The notes: generated from the sequence alone by a model not told the origin. Counted from the first letter of the stretch, positions 1 through 6,667 are shown. The stretch is 6,791 nt of DNA from an uncultured Sphingosinicella sp. (GCA_946886275.1 CAMPIH010000125.1:1-6791), one strand, 5' to 3'. A program made the numbers and translations.

Positions 1-245
1 GTGTCGACGATGTTGATGTGGGTGGTCTGGCCCTCATGCTCCCATTCGACGCTGGTGCACTTGGCGAGAATCGTGATCCCGCGCTCCTTTTCGAGGTCGT
101 TCGAATCCATCGCCCGCTCCTCCACGCGCTGATTCTCGCGGAAGGTGCCGGACTGGCGGAACAGCTGGTCGACAAGAGTCGTCTTGCCGTGATCGACGTG
201 GGCGATGATCGCCACGTTACGCAGGCTCATCTCGGTATAACTCAT
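1..245 (-). CDS. typA: Ribosome-associated GTPase TypA/BipA, N-terminal part (runs off the left edge)
   Basis: This is the first 81 codons of a translational GTPase related to EF-G. TypA/BipA binds the ribosome and is linked to ribosome assembly and stress or cold adaptation. The translation starts [20 protein letters not shown]. It contains the G1/P-loop AHVDHGKTT (residues 16-24 from the ATG at 245) and then the switch I segment EKERGITI, with the spacing usual for TypA and LepA. The motif [15 protein letters not shown] is typical of TypA rather than LepA or EF-G. There is no stop because the gene continues beyond position 1. A second in-frame ATG at 230 would start [11 protein letters not shown], which is the usual N-terminus of the family. 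Neither start has a strong Shine-Dalgarno, so the choice is open. The gene follows the cytochrome bd operon in the same direction after a 122-bp gap and is probably a separate transcription unit. Confidence 0.95.
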   Translation of the reverse strand, partial: MSYTEMSLRNVAIIAHVDHGKTTLVDQLFRQSGTFRENQRVEERAMDSNDLEKERGITILAKCTSVEWEHEGQTTHINIVD

Positions 246-268
246 TTGGGCTGGAAAATTGTTCCGCG

Positions 269-297
269 CCTATACGCAGCATATTGCGGCGCAACAA
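269..297 (-). promoter_or_regulatory. Possible sigma-70-type promoter for typA
   Basis: On the minus strand, TTGTTG (297-292) and TATAGG (274-269) are separated by 17 nt, about 24 nt upstream of the first typA ATG. The match is 3/6 to the -35 and 4/6 to the -10 consensus. The spacer contains the perfect small dyad TTGCGgCGCAA (plus-strand 284-294). The location in a gap between two units makes a promoter plausible, but the hexamer matches are weak and alphaproteobacterial promoters often differ from the consensus. Confidence 0.3.
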
Positions 298-367
298 GGG
301 CAGCCCCGGTCATTTCTGCGACAGCACCGGAAGTCGACGGGCGCGGCCGGCCGCAAACTCGGCGCTG

Positions 368-463
368 TCAGGGGGCGAGCCACCAGCGCAGGACGAAGGC
401 CACGGCCCCGACGATGGCGATGCTCGCCGCCCACAGGCCGACGAACCAGCCGATCTGCCTCAA
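368..463 (-). CDS. Small single-pass membrane protein, DUF2474/CydX-like bd-oxidase small subunit
   Basis: This is a 31-codon frame right after cydB that reads M(TTG)RQIGWFVGLWAASIAIVG, then a second hydrophobic stretch, and ends RWWLAP before TGA (370-368). It is one transmembrane helix with a basic/aromatic start and an RWW end. That is the pattern of the DUF2474 proteins that follow cioAB/cydAB operons, and it parallels CydX of E. coli, a small subunit needed for stable bd oxidase. The candidate TTG start begins 1 nt after the cydB stop. The same frame stays open upstream through the last cydB codons, where ATC and ATT codons lie closer to an AGGG ribosome-binding-like sequence (about 13 nt from the TTG). 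The true start is therefore uncertain, and a non-ATG start is unavoidable near this point. Position, length and composition support the call. The family assignment is from memory of the pattern, not from a search. Confidence 0.7.
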   Translation of the reverse strand: MRQIGWFVGLWAASIAIVGAVAFVLRWWLAP

Positions 464-464
464 T

Positions 465-1460
465 CTAATGATAGCCCTGCTCGCCGACCTTGCCCCTGAA
501 CACCCAATAGGCCCAGCCGGTATAGGCAAGGATCATCGGCACCAGCACGAGCGCGCCGACGAGCATGAAGAGCTGGCTCTCATAGGGCGCCGCGGCCTGC
601 CAGATCGTGACCCGGCCCGGGATCACGTCCGGCCAGATCGAGACGGCGAGCCCCGCCATCGACAGCAGGAACAGGGCCAGGGTCAGGACGAAGGGCAGCC
701 AGTCGCGGCCGCCGCCGAGGCTGCGCCACAGAGCGAAGGCGATTCCGGCGACGAGCAGTGGCATCGGCACGGCGACGATGAGCCCCGGATAATCGAACCA
801 GCGCTCGAAATAGCGCGGCTCGACGAACGGGGTCGCGAGGCTGACCAGCCCGATCGCGGCGAGAAGCGCCGGAACCAGGAAACGGGCGTGACGGCGGGCG
901 TCGGACTGGATCTGCCCCTCCGTCTTCCAGATCAGCCAGCCGGCACCGAGCAGGGCATAGCCGATGACGAGGGCGGCGCCGGTCAGCAGGCTGAACGGGG
1001 TCAGCCATTCCCACCAGCCGCCGGAATAGGCCCGGCCGTCGACGCTGATCCCCTGAAGCAAAGCGCCGAGCGTGATTCCCTGGGCGAAGGTGGCGACCAG
1101 CGAGCCGAGACAGAAGCCGGCATCCCAGAATCGGCGATGGCCGGGGTCGCGCCAGCGGAACTCGAAGGCGACGCCGCGGAAGACGAGCCCGAGAAGCATC
1201 GCGATCAACGGTGCGTAGAGGGCGGGAAGGATGATCGCATAAGCGAGCGGAAAGGCCGCGAGGAGCCCGCCGCCGCCGAGCACCAGCCAGGTTTCGTTGC
1301 CGTCCCAGACGGGCGCGATGCTGTTCATCGCCTGGTCGCGCTCCTTGCCGACTCGGAAGCCGGGAAAGAGGATCCCGATGCCGAGGTCGAAGCCGTCCAT
1401 GACGACGTAAGCGGCGACGGCGAAGGCGATCAGGAATGCCCAGACGATCGTCAGGTCCAT
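465..1460 (-). CDS. cydB: Cytochrome bd-type quinol oxidase subunit II (CydB/CioB)
   Basis: This is the 331-residue integral membrane subunit II of a bd-type terminal oxidase, which oxidises quinol and reduces oxygen to water in the inner membrane without pumping protons. The family signature is clear: DGFDLG at residues 22-27 in the first helix, and NSIAPVWDGNETW at about 46-58 before the second. The latter is the conserved region containing the W-D-G-N stretch. Several more hydrophobic helices follow, ending at about residues 298-321 near the C-terminus. The length fits the shorter CIO-type CydB rather than the roughly 380-residue E. coli protein. The ATG at 1460 overlaps the MAPEG stop as TGATG, with AGGAGG 7 nt upstream inside the MAPEG coding sequence, so translation is probably coupled. 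The protein pairs with CydA at 2098-3534. It is unusual that the two subunit genes are separated by another gene. Confidence 0.97.
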   Translation of the reverse strand: MDLTIVWAFLIAFAVAAYVVMDGFDLGIGILFPGFRVGKERDQAMNSIAPVWDGNETWLVLGGGGLLAAFPLAYAIILPALYAPLIAMLLGLVFRGVAFEFRWRDPGHRRFWDAGFCLGSLVATFAQGITLGALLQGISVDGRAYSGGWWEWLTPFSLLTGAALVIGYALLGAGWLIWKTEGQIQSDARRHARFLVPALLAAIGLVSLATPFVEPRYFERWFDYPGLIVAVPMPLLVAGIAFALWRSLGGGRDWLPFVLTLALFLLSMAGLAVSIWPDVIPGRVTIWQAAAPYESQLFMLVGALVLVPMILAYTGWAYWVFRGKVGEQGYH

Positions 1461-1477
1461 CAGAGCGCCTCCTCGCC
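1457..1477 (-). repeat. Junction repeat copy 1 (MAPEG/cydB boundary)
   Basis: This 21-bp segment holds the end of the MAPEG gene, an AGGAGG ribosome-binding site and the TGATGG stop/start of cydB. It matches 2095-2115 at 19 of 21 positions. The two differences are at 1464 versus 2102 and at 1476 versus 2114. The copies are in direct orientation, 638 bp apart, exactly the repeat-to-repeat unit that contains the MAPEG gene. Confidence 0.85.
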
Positions 1478-2098
1478 GATGGACTCGGGACTGCGCGTTC
1501 CCCAGAACAGGACGGCTTCGAACAGGAGAAAGGCGCCGATCACGACGGCCGAGCCGATCGAGCCGGCGACGTCGGCGCCGATCCTGGCCGCGACATAGAG
1601 AAGCGCCAGCATCGTCACCAGCATGCCCGGCGCGCCGAGGCCGCGAAGCGCCGCGCTTCGATGATAGCCGATCCAGAAGGCGAAGCGGGCCAGGATCCAG
1701 ACGATGGTCGTGGCGAGCACGGACCTGATCGAGTCCCCGTCCTCGCTATAGGCGGCAAGCCCGAAGAGCGCGGCGGCGAGGACGATGATCTGCTCGACCG
1801 TGTTCTGGAGATAGCGCTGGTTCACCTCAAGCCGGCGGGTCGAATGAGGATCGAGCGGATCGAAAGCCGGCGAGCCCAGCCGTTCGTGGGCGACCGCCTC
1901 GACTCCGGTCACCAGGCAGAAAAGCACGGCCAGGCAGAAGCATTTGAGAGTGAAGACCATCCGCCCGGAAAAATCCTCCATGCCGTCGAGCGGCGGCGCG
2001 CAGAAGCGGATGGCGAACCAGAGCAGCGAGGCGACCAGGCTTGCCGCGGCGATCGCCGCCATCCCGCTCCTGCGCTGGGCCCGCCAATCGCCCGCCAT
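1460..2098 (-). CDS. MAPEG-family membrane protein encoded between cydA and cydB
   Basis: This is a 212-residue, very hydrophobic protein. Residues 90-102 read LEVNQRYLQNTVE, leading straight into a helix. This is the hallmark of MAPEG proteins (membrane-associated proteins in eicosanoid and glutathione metabolism), where a conserved R/N/E cluster at the start of a helix binds glutathione in active members. Hydrophobic segments lie at about 13-31, 48-68, 101-118, 125-144, 149-171 and 178-199. That suggests up to six helices, against four in the classic fold, and makes it longer than the usual 130-160 residues. The ATG at 2098 overlaps the cydA stop as TGATG, with AGGAGG 7 nt upstream, and its own stop overlaps the cydB ATG in the same way. 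Known relatives include glutathione transferases/peroxidases and proteins without proven activity. The enzymatic role here is unknown. Its place suggests co-expression with the oxidase at matched levels, possibly for lipid peroxide detoxification or as an accessory subunit (inference). The frame is open upstream into cydA, but that extension is a shadow. Confidence 0.87.
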   Translation of the reverse strand: MAGDWRAQRRSGMAAIAAASLVASLLWFAIRFCAPPLDGMEDFSGRMVFTLKCFCLAVLFCLVTGVEAVAHERLGSPAFDPLDPHSTRRLEVNQRYLQNTVEQIIVLAAALFGLAAYSEDGDSIRSVLATTIVWILARFAFWIGYHRSAALRGLGAPGMLVTMLALLYVAARIGADVAGSIGSAVVIGAFLLFEAVLFWGTRSPESIGEEAL

Positions 2099-2115
2099 CA
2101 GCGCGCCTCCTCGTC
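2095..2115 (-). repeat. Junction repeat copy 2 (cydA/MAPEG boundary)
   Basis: This is the second copy of the 21-bp junction. It holds the last cydA codons (DEEAR then stop), AGGAGG, and the TGATGG stop/start of the MAPEG gene. The copy at 1457-1477 encodes GEEAL then stop. Both therefore encode a matching acidic GAG GAG GCG ending that doubles as a ribosome-binding site. Confidence 0.85.
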
Positions 2116-3534
2116 GGGAGAAGGATCCGATTCGCCGCCGCGCCGCTCGACGGCCGGCGCCGGAGTGATACCTGCGCTTCGGATCGGCTGCTCCGCCGGC
2201 CGCGGCTCGCCTGCCTTGGGCGCGTGGGCCATGAGCTTCAAGATGTAGATCGTGCCGGCGGCGAAGACCGTGAAATAGACGATGACGAAGGCGATCAGGG
2301 ATCCGGTGACGCCGGGGGTCGCGATCGGCGACACCGCGTCCTTCGTCCTGAGCAGGCCGTAGATCACCCAGGGCTGGCGGCCGACCTCGGTCGTGACCCA
2401 GCCGGCGATGACGGCGACGAAACCGGCCGGCCCCATCACAAGCGCGAACAGGTGGAGCGGGCGCCAGTCGTAGAGGCGGTGGCGGACGCGCGCGACCAGG
2501 CTGAACAGGCCGAGCAGGAACATCAAGGTGCCGAGCCCGACCATGATCCGGAACGACCAGAAGACGATCCCCACCGGCGGCCGCTCGTCGCGCGGCCAGG
2601 CGTCGAGACCGGTCACCGGCGCGTTCCAGCCATGGTGGAGGATGAGCGAGGACAGGTTCGGGATCTCGACGCTGGCATGGACCGTCTCGGCTTCGGAATC
2701 CGGGATTCCGAACAGGATCAAGGGGGCGCCGTCCGGATAGGAACGGAAATGGCCTTCCATCGCCGCGATCTTCTGCGGCTGGTGCTCGAGCGTGTTGAGC
2801 CCGTGCAGGTCGCCGACGAAAATCTGCACCGGAGCGACGAGCGCAAGCATCCACATCGCCATCGAGAACATCCGCCTCACCTCGGGCGTGTCCCGGCGGC
2901 GAAGCAGGTGCCAGGCGCCGGCGCCGCCGACGACCAAGGCGGTGGTGAGATAGGCGGCGAGCACGGTGTGGACGAGGCGGTAGGGAAAGCTGGGATTGAA
3001 GATGATCTCCAGCCATCCTCCCGAAGGGACGAACTGGCCGACCTCGTTGAGCGCCCAGCCGACCGGGGTCTGCATCCAGCTGTTCACGCTCAGGATCCAG
3101 AAGGCCGAGATGAAGGTGCCGATGGCGACCATCAGGGTCGCCGCGAAATGAAGCCCCTTCCCCACCCTTTCCATCCCGAACAGCATGACCCCGAGGAAGC
3201 CGGCTTCGAGAAAGAAGGCGGTGAGGACCTCATAGGCCATGAGCGGCCCGATGATCGGCCCGGCCCGATCGGAGAAGACCGACCAGTTGGTGCCGAACTG
3301 GTAGGACATGACGATCCCGGAGACGACGCCCATCGCGAAGGTCAGCGCGAAGATCTTCAGCCAGTAGCGGAACAGGTTGAGATAGGAGTCCTGGCCGGTC
3401 TTGAGCCAGAGCGCCTCGAGCACCGCAAGATAGGAAGCGAGGCCGATCGAGAAGGCCGGAAAGATGAAGTGGAAGGAGATCGTGAACGCGAACTGCGCTC
3501 GGGCCAGGATCAATGCGGTTTCGGCATCGGCCAC
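2098..3534 (-). CDS. cydA: Cytochrome bd-type quinol oxidase subunit I (CydA/CioA), short Q-loop
   Basis: This is the 478-residue haem-bearing subunit I of the bd oxidase, which takes electrons from quinol and reduces oxygen in the inner membrane. Residues known from E. coli CydA are present at a constant offset of +3: haem ligand H22 (E. coli H19), E102 and E110 (E99, E107), haem ligand H189 (H186), and Q-loop K255 and E260 (K252, E257). The haem b558 pair R329 and M331 (R391, M393) then falls 65 residues short, so the Q-loop is the short CIO/S-type. GRQPW lies at 385-389. The last helix ends near 436. A hydrophilic tail rich in Pro, Arg and Glu follows (about 437-478). The start is GTG, with AGGGA 6 nt upstream; no ATG lies near. 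It follows the S33 peptidase gene by 14 nt and overlaps the MAPEG start by 1 nt. No cydDC assembly genes are visible in the window. Confidence 0.97.
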   Translation of the reverse strand: MADAETALILARAQFAFTISFHFIFPAFSIGLASYLAVLEALWLKTGQDSYLNLFRYWLKIFALTFAMGVVSGIVMSYQFGTNWSVFSDRAGPIIGPLMAYEVLTAFFLEAGFLGVMLFGMERVGKGLHFAATLMVAIGTFISAFWILSVNSWMQTPVGWALNEVGQFVPSGGWLEIIFNPSFPYRLVHTVLAAYLTTALVVGGAGAWHLLRRRDTPEVRRMFSMAMWMLALVAPVQIFVGDLHGLNTLEHQPQKIAAMEGHFRSYPDGAPLILFGIPDSEAETVHASVEIPNLSSLILHHGWNAPVTGLDAWPRDERPPVGIVFWSFRIMVGLGTLMFLLGLFSLVARVRHRLYDWRPLHLFALVMGPAGFVAVIAGWVTTEVGRQPWVIYGLLRTKDAVSPIATPGVTGSLIAFVIVYFTVFAAGTIYILKLMAHAPKAGEPRPAEQPIRSAGITPAPAVERRGGESDPSPDEEAR

Positions 3535-3548
3535 GCGCCGTCCCTAGC

Positions 3549-4970
3549 TCAGGGCGAAGGAGAGTTCATCCCCCAATCCGCCGGCGGCTCGAGGAGAAAT
3601 GAAGGCGGCCGCACTTGTGCGAGGCAGGTCGGATCGAGCCGGTTCGGATCGCCATGGTCGAGAAAGGCGATGAGCAAGGGGTCGAGGCAGGTGTCGATTC
3701 CGGAAAGCCCGTCGGGAATGTGGCCGCCGCCGGAAAGGATGAAATGGCGGGCCCTGCCCGATCGCTGGGCGACCGCCTCGGCCCAGTCGGGCGGAGTAAC
3801 GGGATCGAGCTCGCCCGACACGAAGAGGACAGAGGCGCTCGGCCGCGGCGGGTCGAAGAAACTGGCGGCGGTCGCTGCCACGGGCCAGTCCTCGCAAGCC
3901 GCGCGCTGGCGGCGGAGGCGATAGTCGCCGAACAGGGTATTCCGCGCGGCGGCGCTGGCCTGTTCGAAGTCCATTCCGGCCATGCCCTCGGCGCAGACGA
4001 TGGACAGATAGACGCCGTCGCTGTCCAGCGCCGGCTCGGTTCGGCGGGTGGCGGCGAAGAAGGGCCGGAGATCGCCGTCCGCGGCGTAGCGCAGGATCAG
4101 GGGGATCATCCGCGCCCGGGCGGGAGCGTACATCAGGCTTCGAAGCCGTTCGAGGAAGACGTCGCGATCGGGAGCGCCGGAAATGCCCGGCAGCAGGGCC
4201 AGCGCGCGGTCGAGATCGACTCGGGGGTTTGGGAAGCGCGAGGCACAGACCGGATCGGCGGCGCAGGCGGCGAACAGGCCGGTAAGCGCGCGCTGGCCGG
4301 CTGGGGCATGGCCGGAAGGCACTCGCGCCTCCGGGGTCGCCGTGCCGAGCAGGACCATCGCCCTCGCGCGGCCGGGAAAGAGCTGGTCGTAGCGAAGGGC
4401 GAGCAGGGTCCCGTAGGACAGGCCGAACAGGTCGATCCTGTCATGGCCAAGCGCCTGCCGGACCGCCTCCAGATCGGCCGCGGCGGCGTCCGTACCGTAA
4501 TGCTCCAGCCGCGCGCGGCTCGACAGGGAGGTCCGGCAGGCGGCGACCCGCTCGACCGGATAGAAAAGCTCATATTGGCGGTCGGGCGAAGCGAGGTCGG
4601 GGCACTGAAGCCCATTGGACCGGCCGGTGCCGCGCTGATCGAGCAGGACGATATCGCGACCCTCGCGATAGGCGCCGCCGAAGCTCAGATAGAATTCGGC
4701 AGTCTGGGTCGCGGGAAGGCCGGGTCCGCCCGCGAGATCGTAGAGCGGCAGCAGCCTTTTCTCGCCGGTCGCGGGAAGAATGACGAGATTGAGCGCGATC
4801 CGCCGCCCGCCTGGATCGGCCCGGTCCTCCGGCACGCTGACGATCCCGCAGCGTGCCGTCTCGCCGATCCGGCTGTCGGCGCAGGGCCGAGCCTCGAAGA
4901 CCGGCGCCTGCGCCCAGGCGCTGGCCGCCAGGAAGAAGCCGAGGCCGGCGGCGAGACGCAAGAGCCTCAT
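3549..4970 (-). CDS. Exported alpha/beta-hydrolase, S33-type (proline/tripeptidyl aminopeptidase-like)
   Basis: This 473-residue protein has a Sec signal peptide (positive MRLLR, hydrophobic stretch 6-18, cleavage likely after AWA at 20 or AQA at 22), so it should work in the periplasm or outside. The fold signatures run in order: GGPG (81-84), an oxyanion-hole motif typical of family S33; DQRGTGRS (111-118); the nucleophile elbow GLSYG (183-187, Ser185); acid Asp389 in GELDPVTPP; and His417 in GGGHIP. The catalytic triad is thus complete. S33 enzymes of this shape remove N-terminal proline or short peptides, but some hydrolyse esters, so the substrate is uncertain. The mature part has ten cysteines (30, 41, 123, 145, 236, 242, 326, 359, 428, 449), consistent with disulfides outside the cytoplasm. 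The ATG at 4970 overlaps the upstream stop as ATGA. I see no good Shine-Dalgarno there, so translational coupling is likely. Confidence 0.88.
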   Translation of the reverse strand: MRLLRLAAGLGFFLAASAWAQAPVFEARPCADSRIGETARCGIVSVPEDRADPGGRRIALNLVILPATGEKRLLPLYDLAGGPGLPATQTAEFYLSFGGAYREGRDIVLLDQRGTGRSNGLQCPDLASPDRQYELFYPVERVAACRTSLSSRARLEHYGTDAAAADLEAVRQALGHDRIDLFGLSYGTLLALRYDQLFPGRARAMVLLGTATPEARVPSGHAPAGQRALTGLFAACAADPVCASRFPNPRVDLDRALALLPGISGAPDRDVFLERLRSLMYAPARARMIPLILRYAADGDLRPFFAATRRTEPALDSDGVYLSIVCAEGMAGMDFEQASAAARNTLFGDYRLRRQRAACEDWPVAATAASFFDPPRPSASVLFVSGELDPVTPPDWAEAVAQRSGRARHFILSGGGHIPDGLSGIDTCLDPLLIAFLDHGDPNRLDPTCLAQVRPPSFLLEPPADWGMNSPSP

Positions 4971-6667
4971 ATGCGCGACGGGTAAGCCGGGCGGATGTCG
5001 GTCGGGATATGGGCGGTCGCAGCGAGCGCAGTGCGCGCTTCGTCGTCGAGCCGCGCGTAGCGCTCGAAGAAGGCACGAGTGCCCTCATAATCGCCATTGC
5101 CCTGAAGCCGCACCAGCTCGCCGACCAAGTCCCTTATCCCCGCCTCCATTCGCGGATAGTCGATTCGGAAGCGCCGTTGCGAAGAATCCCAGGCGAAGGC
5201 GCCCTTCTCCTTCAGATAGGCATATTGGACGGCGGCGCCGCGGCCATGGGCCTCGTCGATGCCGAAGCGGACGGCCCTGAAGATGCCCGCGAAATAGGTG
5301 GCGAGCGCCGATTCGCGCTCGGCCGCCGGAAGTTCTCCGCGCTCCATCATGTAGAGGATGTTCCACACCCCCATGACGTCGGCCTTGCACTCCTCGCTCG
5401 CCGAATAGACGTCGCGAAGCTCGGCATTCACCGTCGTCTGCCGGCCGTCGACGATGATCGTTCCGGGCCCGAGGCTGTGGGACAGTTCGTGGAACAGGGT
5501 TTCCTCGGTCATCCAGCGCCGGCTCACCAGCCGGGCCTGCTCCGGGACGAGGACGAACTGGGCCATCGGCGCCAGGATCCGCTCATATTTGGCGCCCAGG
5601 ACGTTGGCGAGGATCACCTTCTTGGCGCCCTTGGTCTCGCGCACGCGCTCGTCGTTGGGAAGGTTGAACGCGATCGTCTGCACCCCGGGCACATTGTCGC
5701 CGCCGCCATGGACCTGGTCGGCCACGAGGATCGGGGAATCGAAGCGGCGGTTGAAATTCTTGTAGCGTTCCTCGACCGGGAGGTTGCGCTCCATGTCCGG
5801 CAGTAGCGCCTTGTAGCGGTCGAGCGCTGCGCTGGCCTCCGGGTCCTTGACGGTGATGAAGGCCTCGAACGCCGTCTTCTGACCGTAGAGCGTGTCGGTA
5901 TAGACTTCGTAGGGGCCGATCACCGGCTCGATCGGAGTCCCGCTGATGTCCATCCAGGCGAGCTCCGAGGGATAATAATCGTTGGTCCGGAACGCCTCGG
6001 CGCGAAGCTGGAGGAAGTTGCGAAGGCTCTGGTTGCTCGTCGTCCTGGCCGCCTCCTCGAGCAGCCGCGCCGCCGGCTCCAGCCATTCGCGATAGGCTTC
6101 GCTATAGGGGATCGCGACGAGCCGGTCACCTTGCCGGCGGACGATCGTATAGCCGCTGGTCAGCGCCTCGCGCTGGTCCGGATGGGCAGCGAGATAGGCA
6201 TCGAACGCTTCCTTCGTCATATCCTCCGGGTAGAAGCCGGCGCCCGGCGGCATCGGCTGGTCGCCCCAGAAGGGATGGTTTTCGGCAAGAGTGTCCCACG
6301 GGCCGAAATGAAGGTCGAACATGTCGAGCAAGGCGGCACGATCAGGCGCGTTGCTCGCCGCGATCGCCTGGCGGATCTGCGGATTGCGGGCCGATCGCTG
6401 GCGAAGATAGATTTCGCTCATCAACTCGGCGGCCCGGTTGAGGAGGTTCACCACCTGCCGCTCCTCGGCATTGAGGAAGCTGGTGTCGGGATTCATCGCG
6501 ATGTCGGCGAACTTGGCGCGCTGCGCAGCGAGGTCGTAGCTATCATGGCCGGCGACGGAATCGGCGGTGGCAGCGGCTGGTGGGGGCGGTGCCGGCTGCG
6601 GCTCGGCCTGCGGCATGGTGCAGGCCGCCGTCGAGATCATCAAAGCCGCCAGGAACGCCTTGCGCAT
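4967..6667 (-). CDS. Lipoprotein-like zinc metallopeptidase, dipeptidyl peptidase III (M49) type
   Basis: From the ATG at 6667 this is a 566-residue protein. A basic start and hydrophobic stretch lead to STAAC, a plausible lipobox with Cys16 as the lipidated residue. A Pro/Ala-rich linker (about 19-35) follows, which would tether the enzyme in the periplasm. The C-terminal half has GGGDNVPG (321-328), FNLPND (334-339), the zinc motif HELSH (393-397, in LFHELSHSLGPG) and EECKAD (425-430). The last of these supplies the third zinc ligand, by comparison with EECRAE of DPP III. Classic DPP III has HEXXGH and about 650-740 residues; this shorter HEXXH form resembles the M49-like domain also seen in plant NUDT3-type proteins. 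DPP III removes dipeptides from peptide N-termini; the substrate here is unknown. GTG codons at 6673 and 6670 are also in frame, but AGGAGG at 6676-6681 sits 8 nt from the ATG and too close to them. It is the first gene of the apparent operon. Confidence 0.85.
   Translation of the reverse strand: MRKAFLAALMISTAACTMPQAEPQPAPPPPAAATADSVAGHDSYDLAAQRAKFADIAMNPDTSFLNAEERQVVNLLNRAAELMSEIYLRQRSARNPQIRQAIAASNAPDRAALLDMFDLHFGPWDTLAENHPFWGDQPMPPGAGFYPEDMTKEAFDAYLAAHPDQREALTSGYTIVRRQGDRLVAIPYSEAYREWLEPAARLLEEAARTTSNQSLRNFLQLRAEAFRTNDYYPSELAWMDISGTPIEPVIGPYEVYTDTLYGQKTAFEAFITVKDPEASAALDRYKALLPDMERNLPVEERYKNFNRRFDSPILVADQVHGGGDNVPGVQTIAFNLPNDERVRETKGAKKVILANVLGAKYERILAPMAQFVLVPEQARLVSRRWMTEETLFHELSHSLGPGTIIVDGRQTTVNAELRDVYSASEECKADVMGVWNILYMMERGELPAAERESALATYFAGIFRAVRFGIDEAHGRGAAVQYAYLKEKGAFAWDSSQRRFRIDYPRMEAGIRDLVGELVRLQGNGDYEGTRAFFERYARLDDEARTALAATAHIPTDIRPAYPSRI

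Noticed and set aside
343..354. Perfect 12-bp palindrome GCGGCCGGCCGC after the operon, considered as a terminator
   Set aside because: It leaves no proper loop and no T-run follows in the direction of transcription. It could be chance in GC-rich DNA.
18..1598. Long plus-strand open frame (526 codons)
   Set aside because: It lies antisense to typA, the small subunit gene and cydB, all clear minus-strand genes. Its translation is Arg/Ala/Asp/Gly/Glu-rich with no domain pattern, as expected of a GC-rich shadow.
2099..3016. Upstream extension of the MAPEG frame through cydA
   Set aside because: The added part is Arg/Pro/Ala-rich shadow sequence overlapping cydA. The ATG at 2098 has AGGAGG at 7 nt and the family-like hydrophobic start.
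2041..3924. Long plus-strand open frame (627 codons)
   Set aside because: It is antisense to cydA and the end of the S33 gene. It is low-complexity charged sequence with no recognisable motif.
3615..4985. Long plus-strand open frame (456 codons)
   Set aside because: It is the mirror of the S33 peptidase gene, which has a signal peptide and a full catalytic triad. The plus-strand product has no such features.
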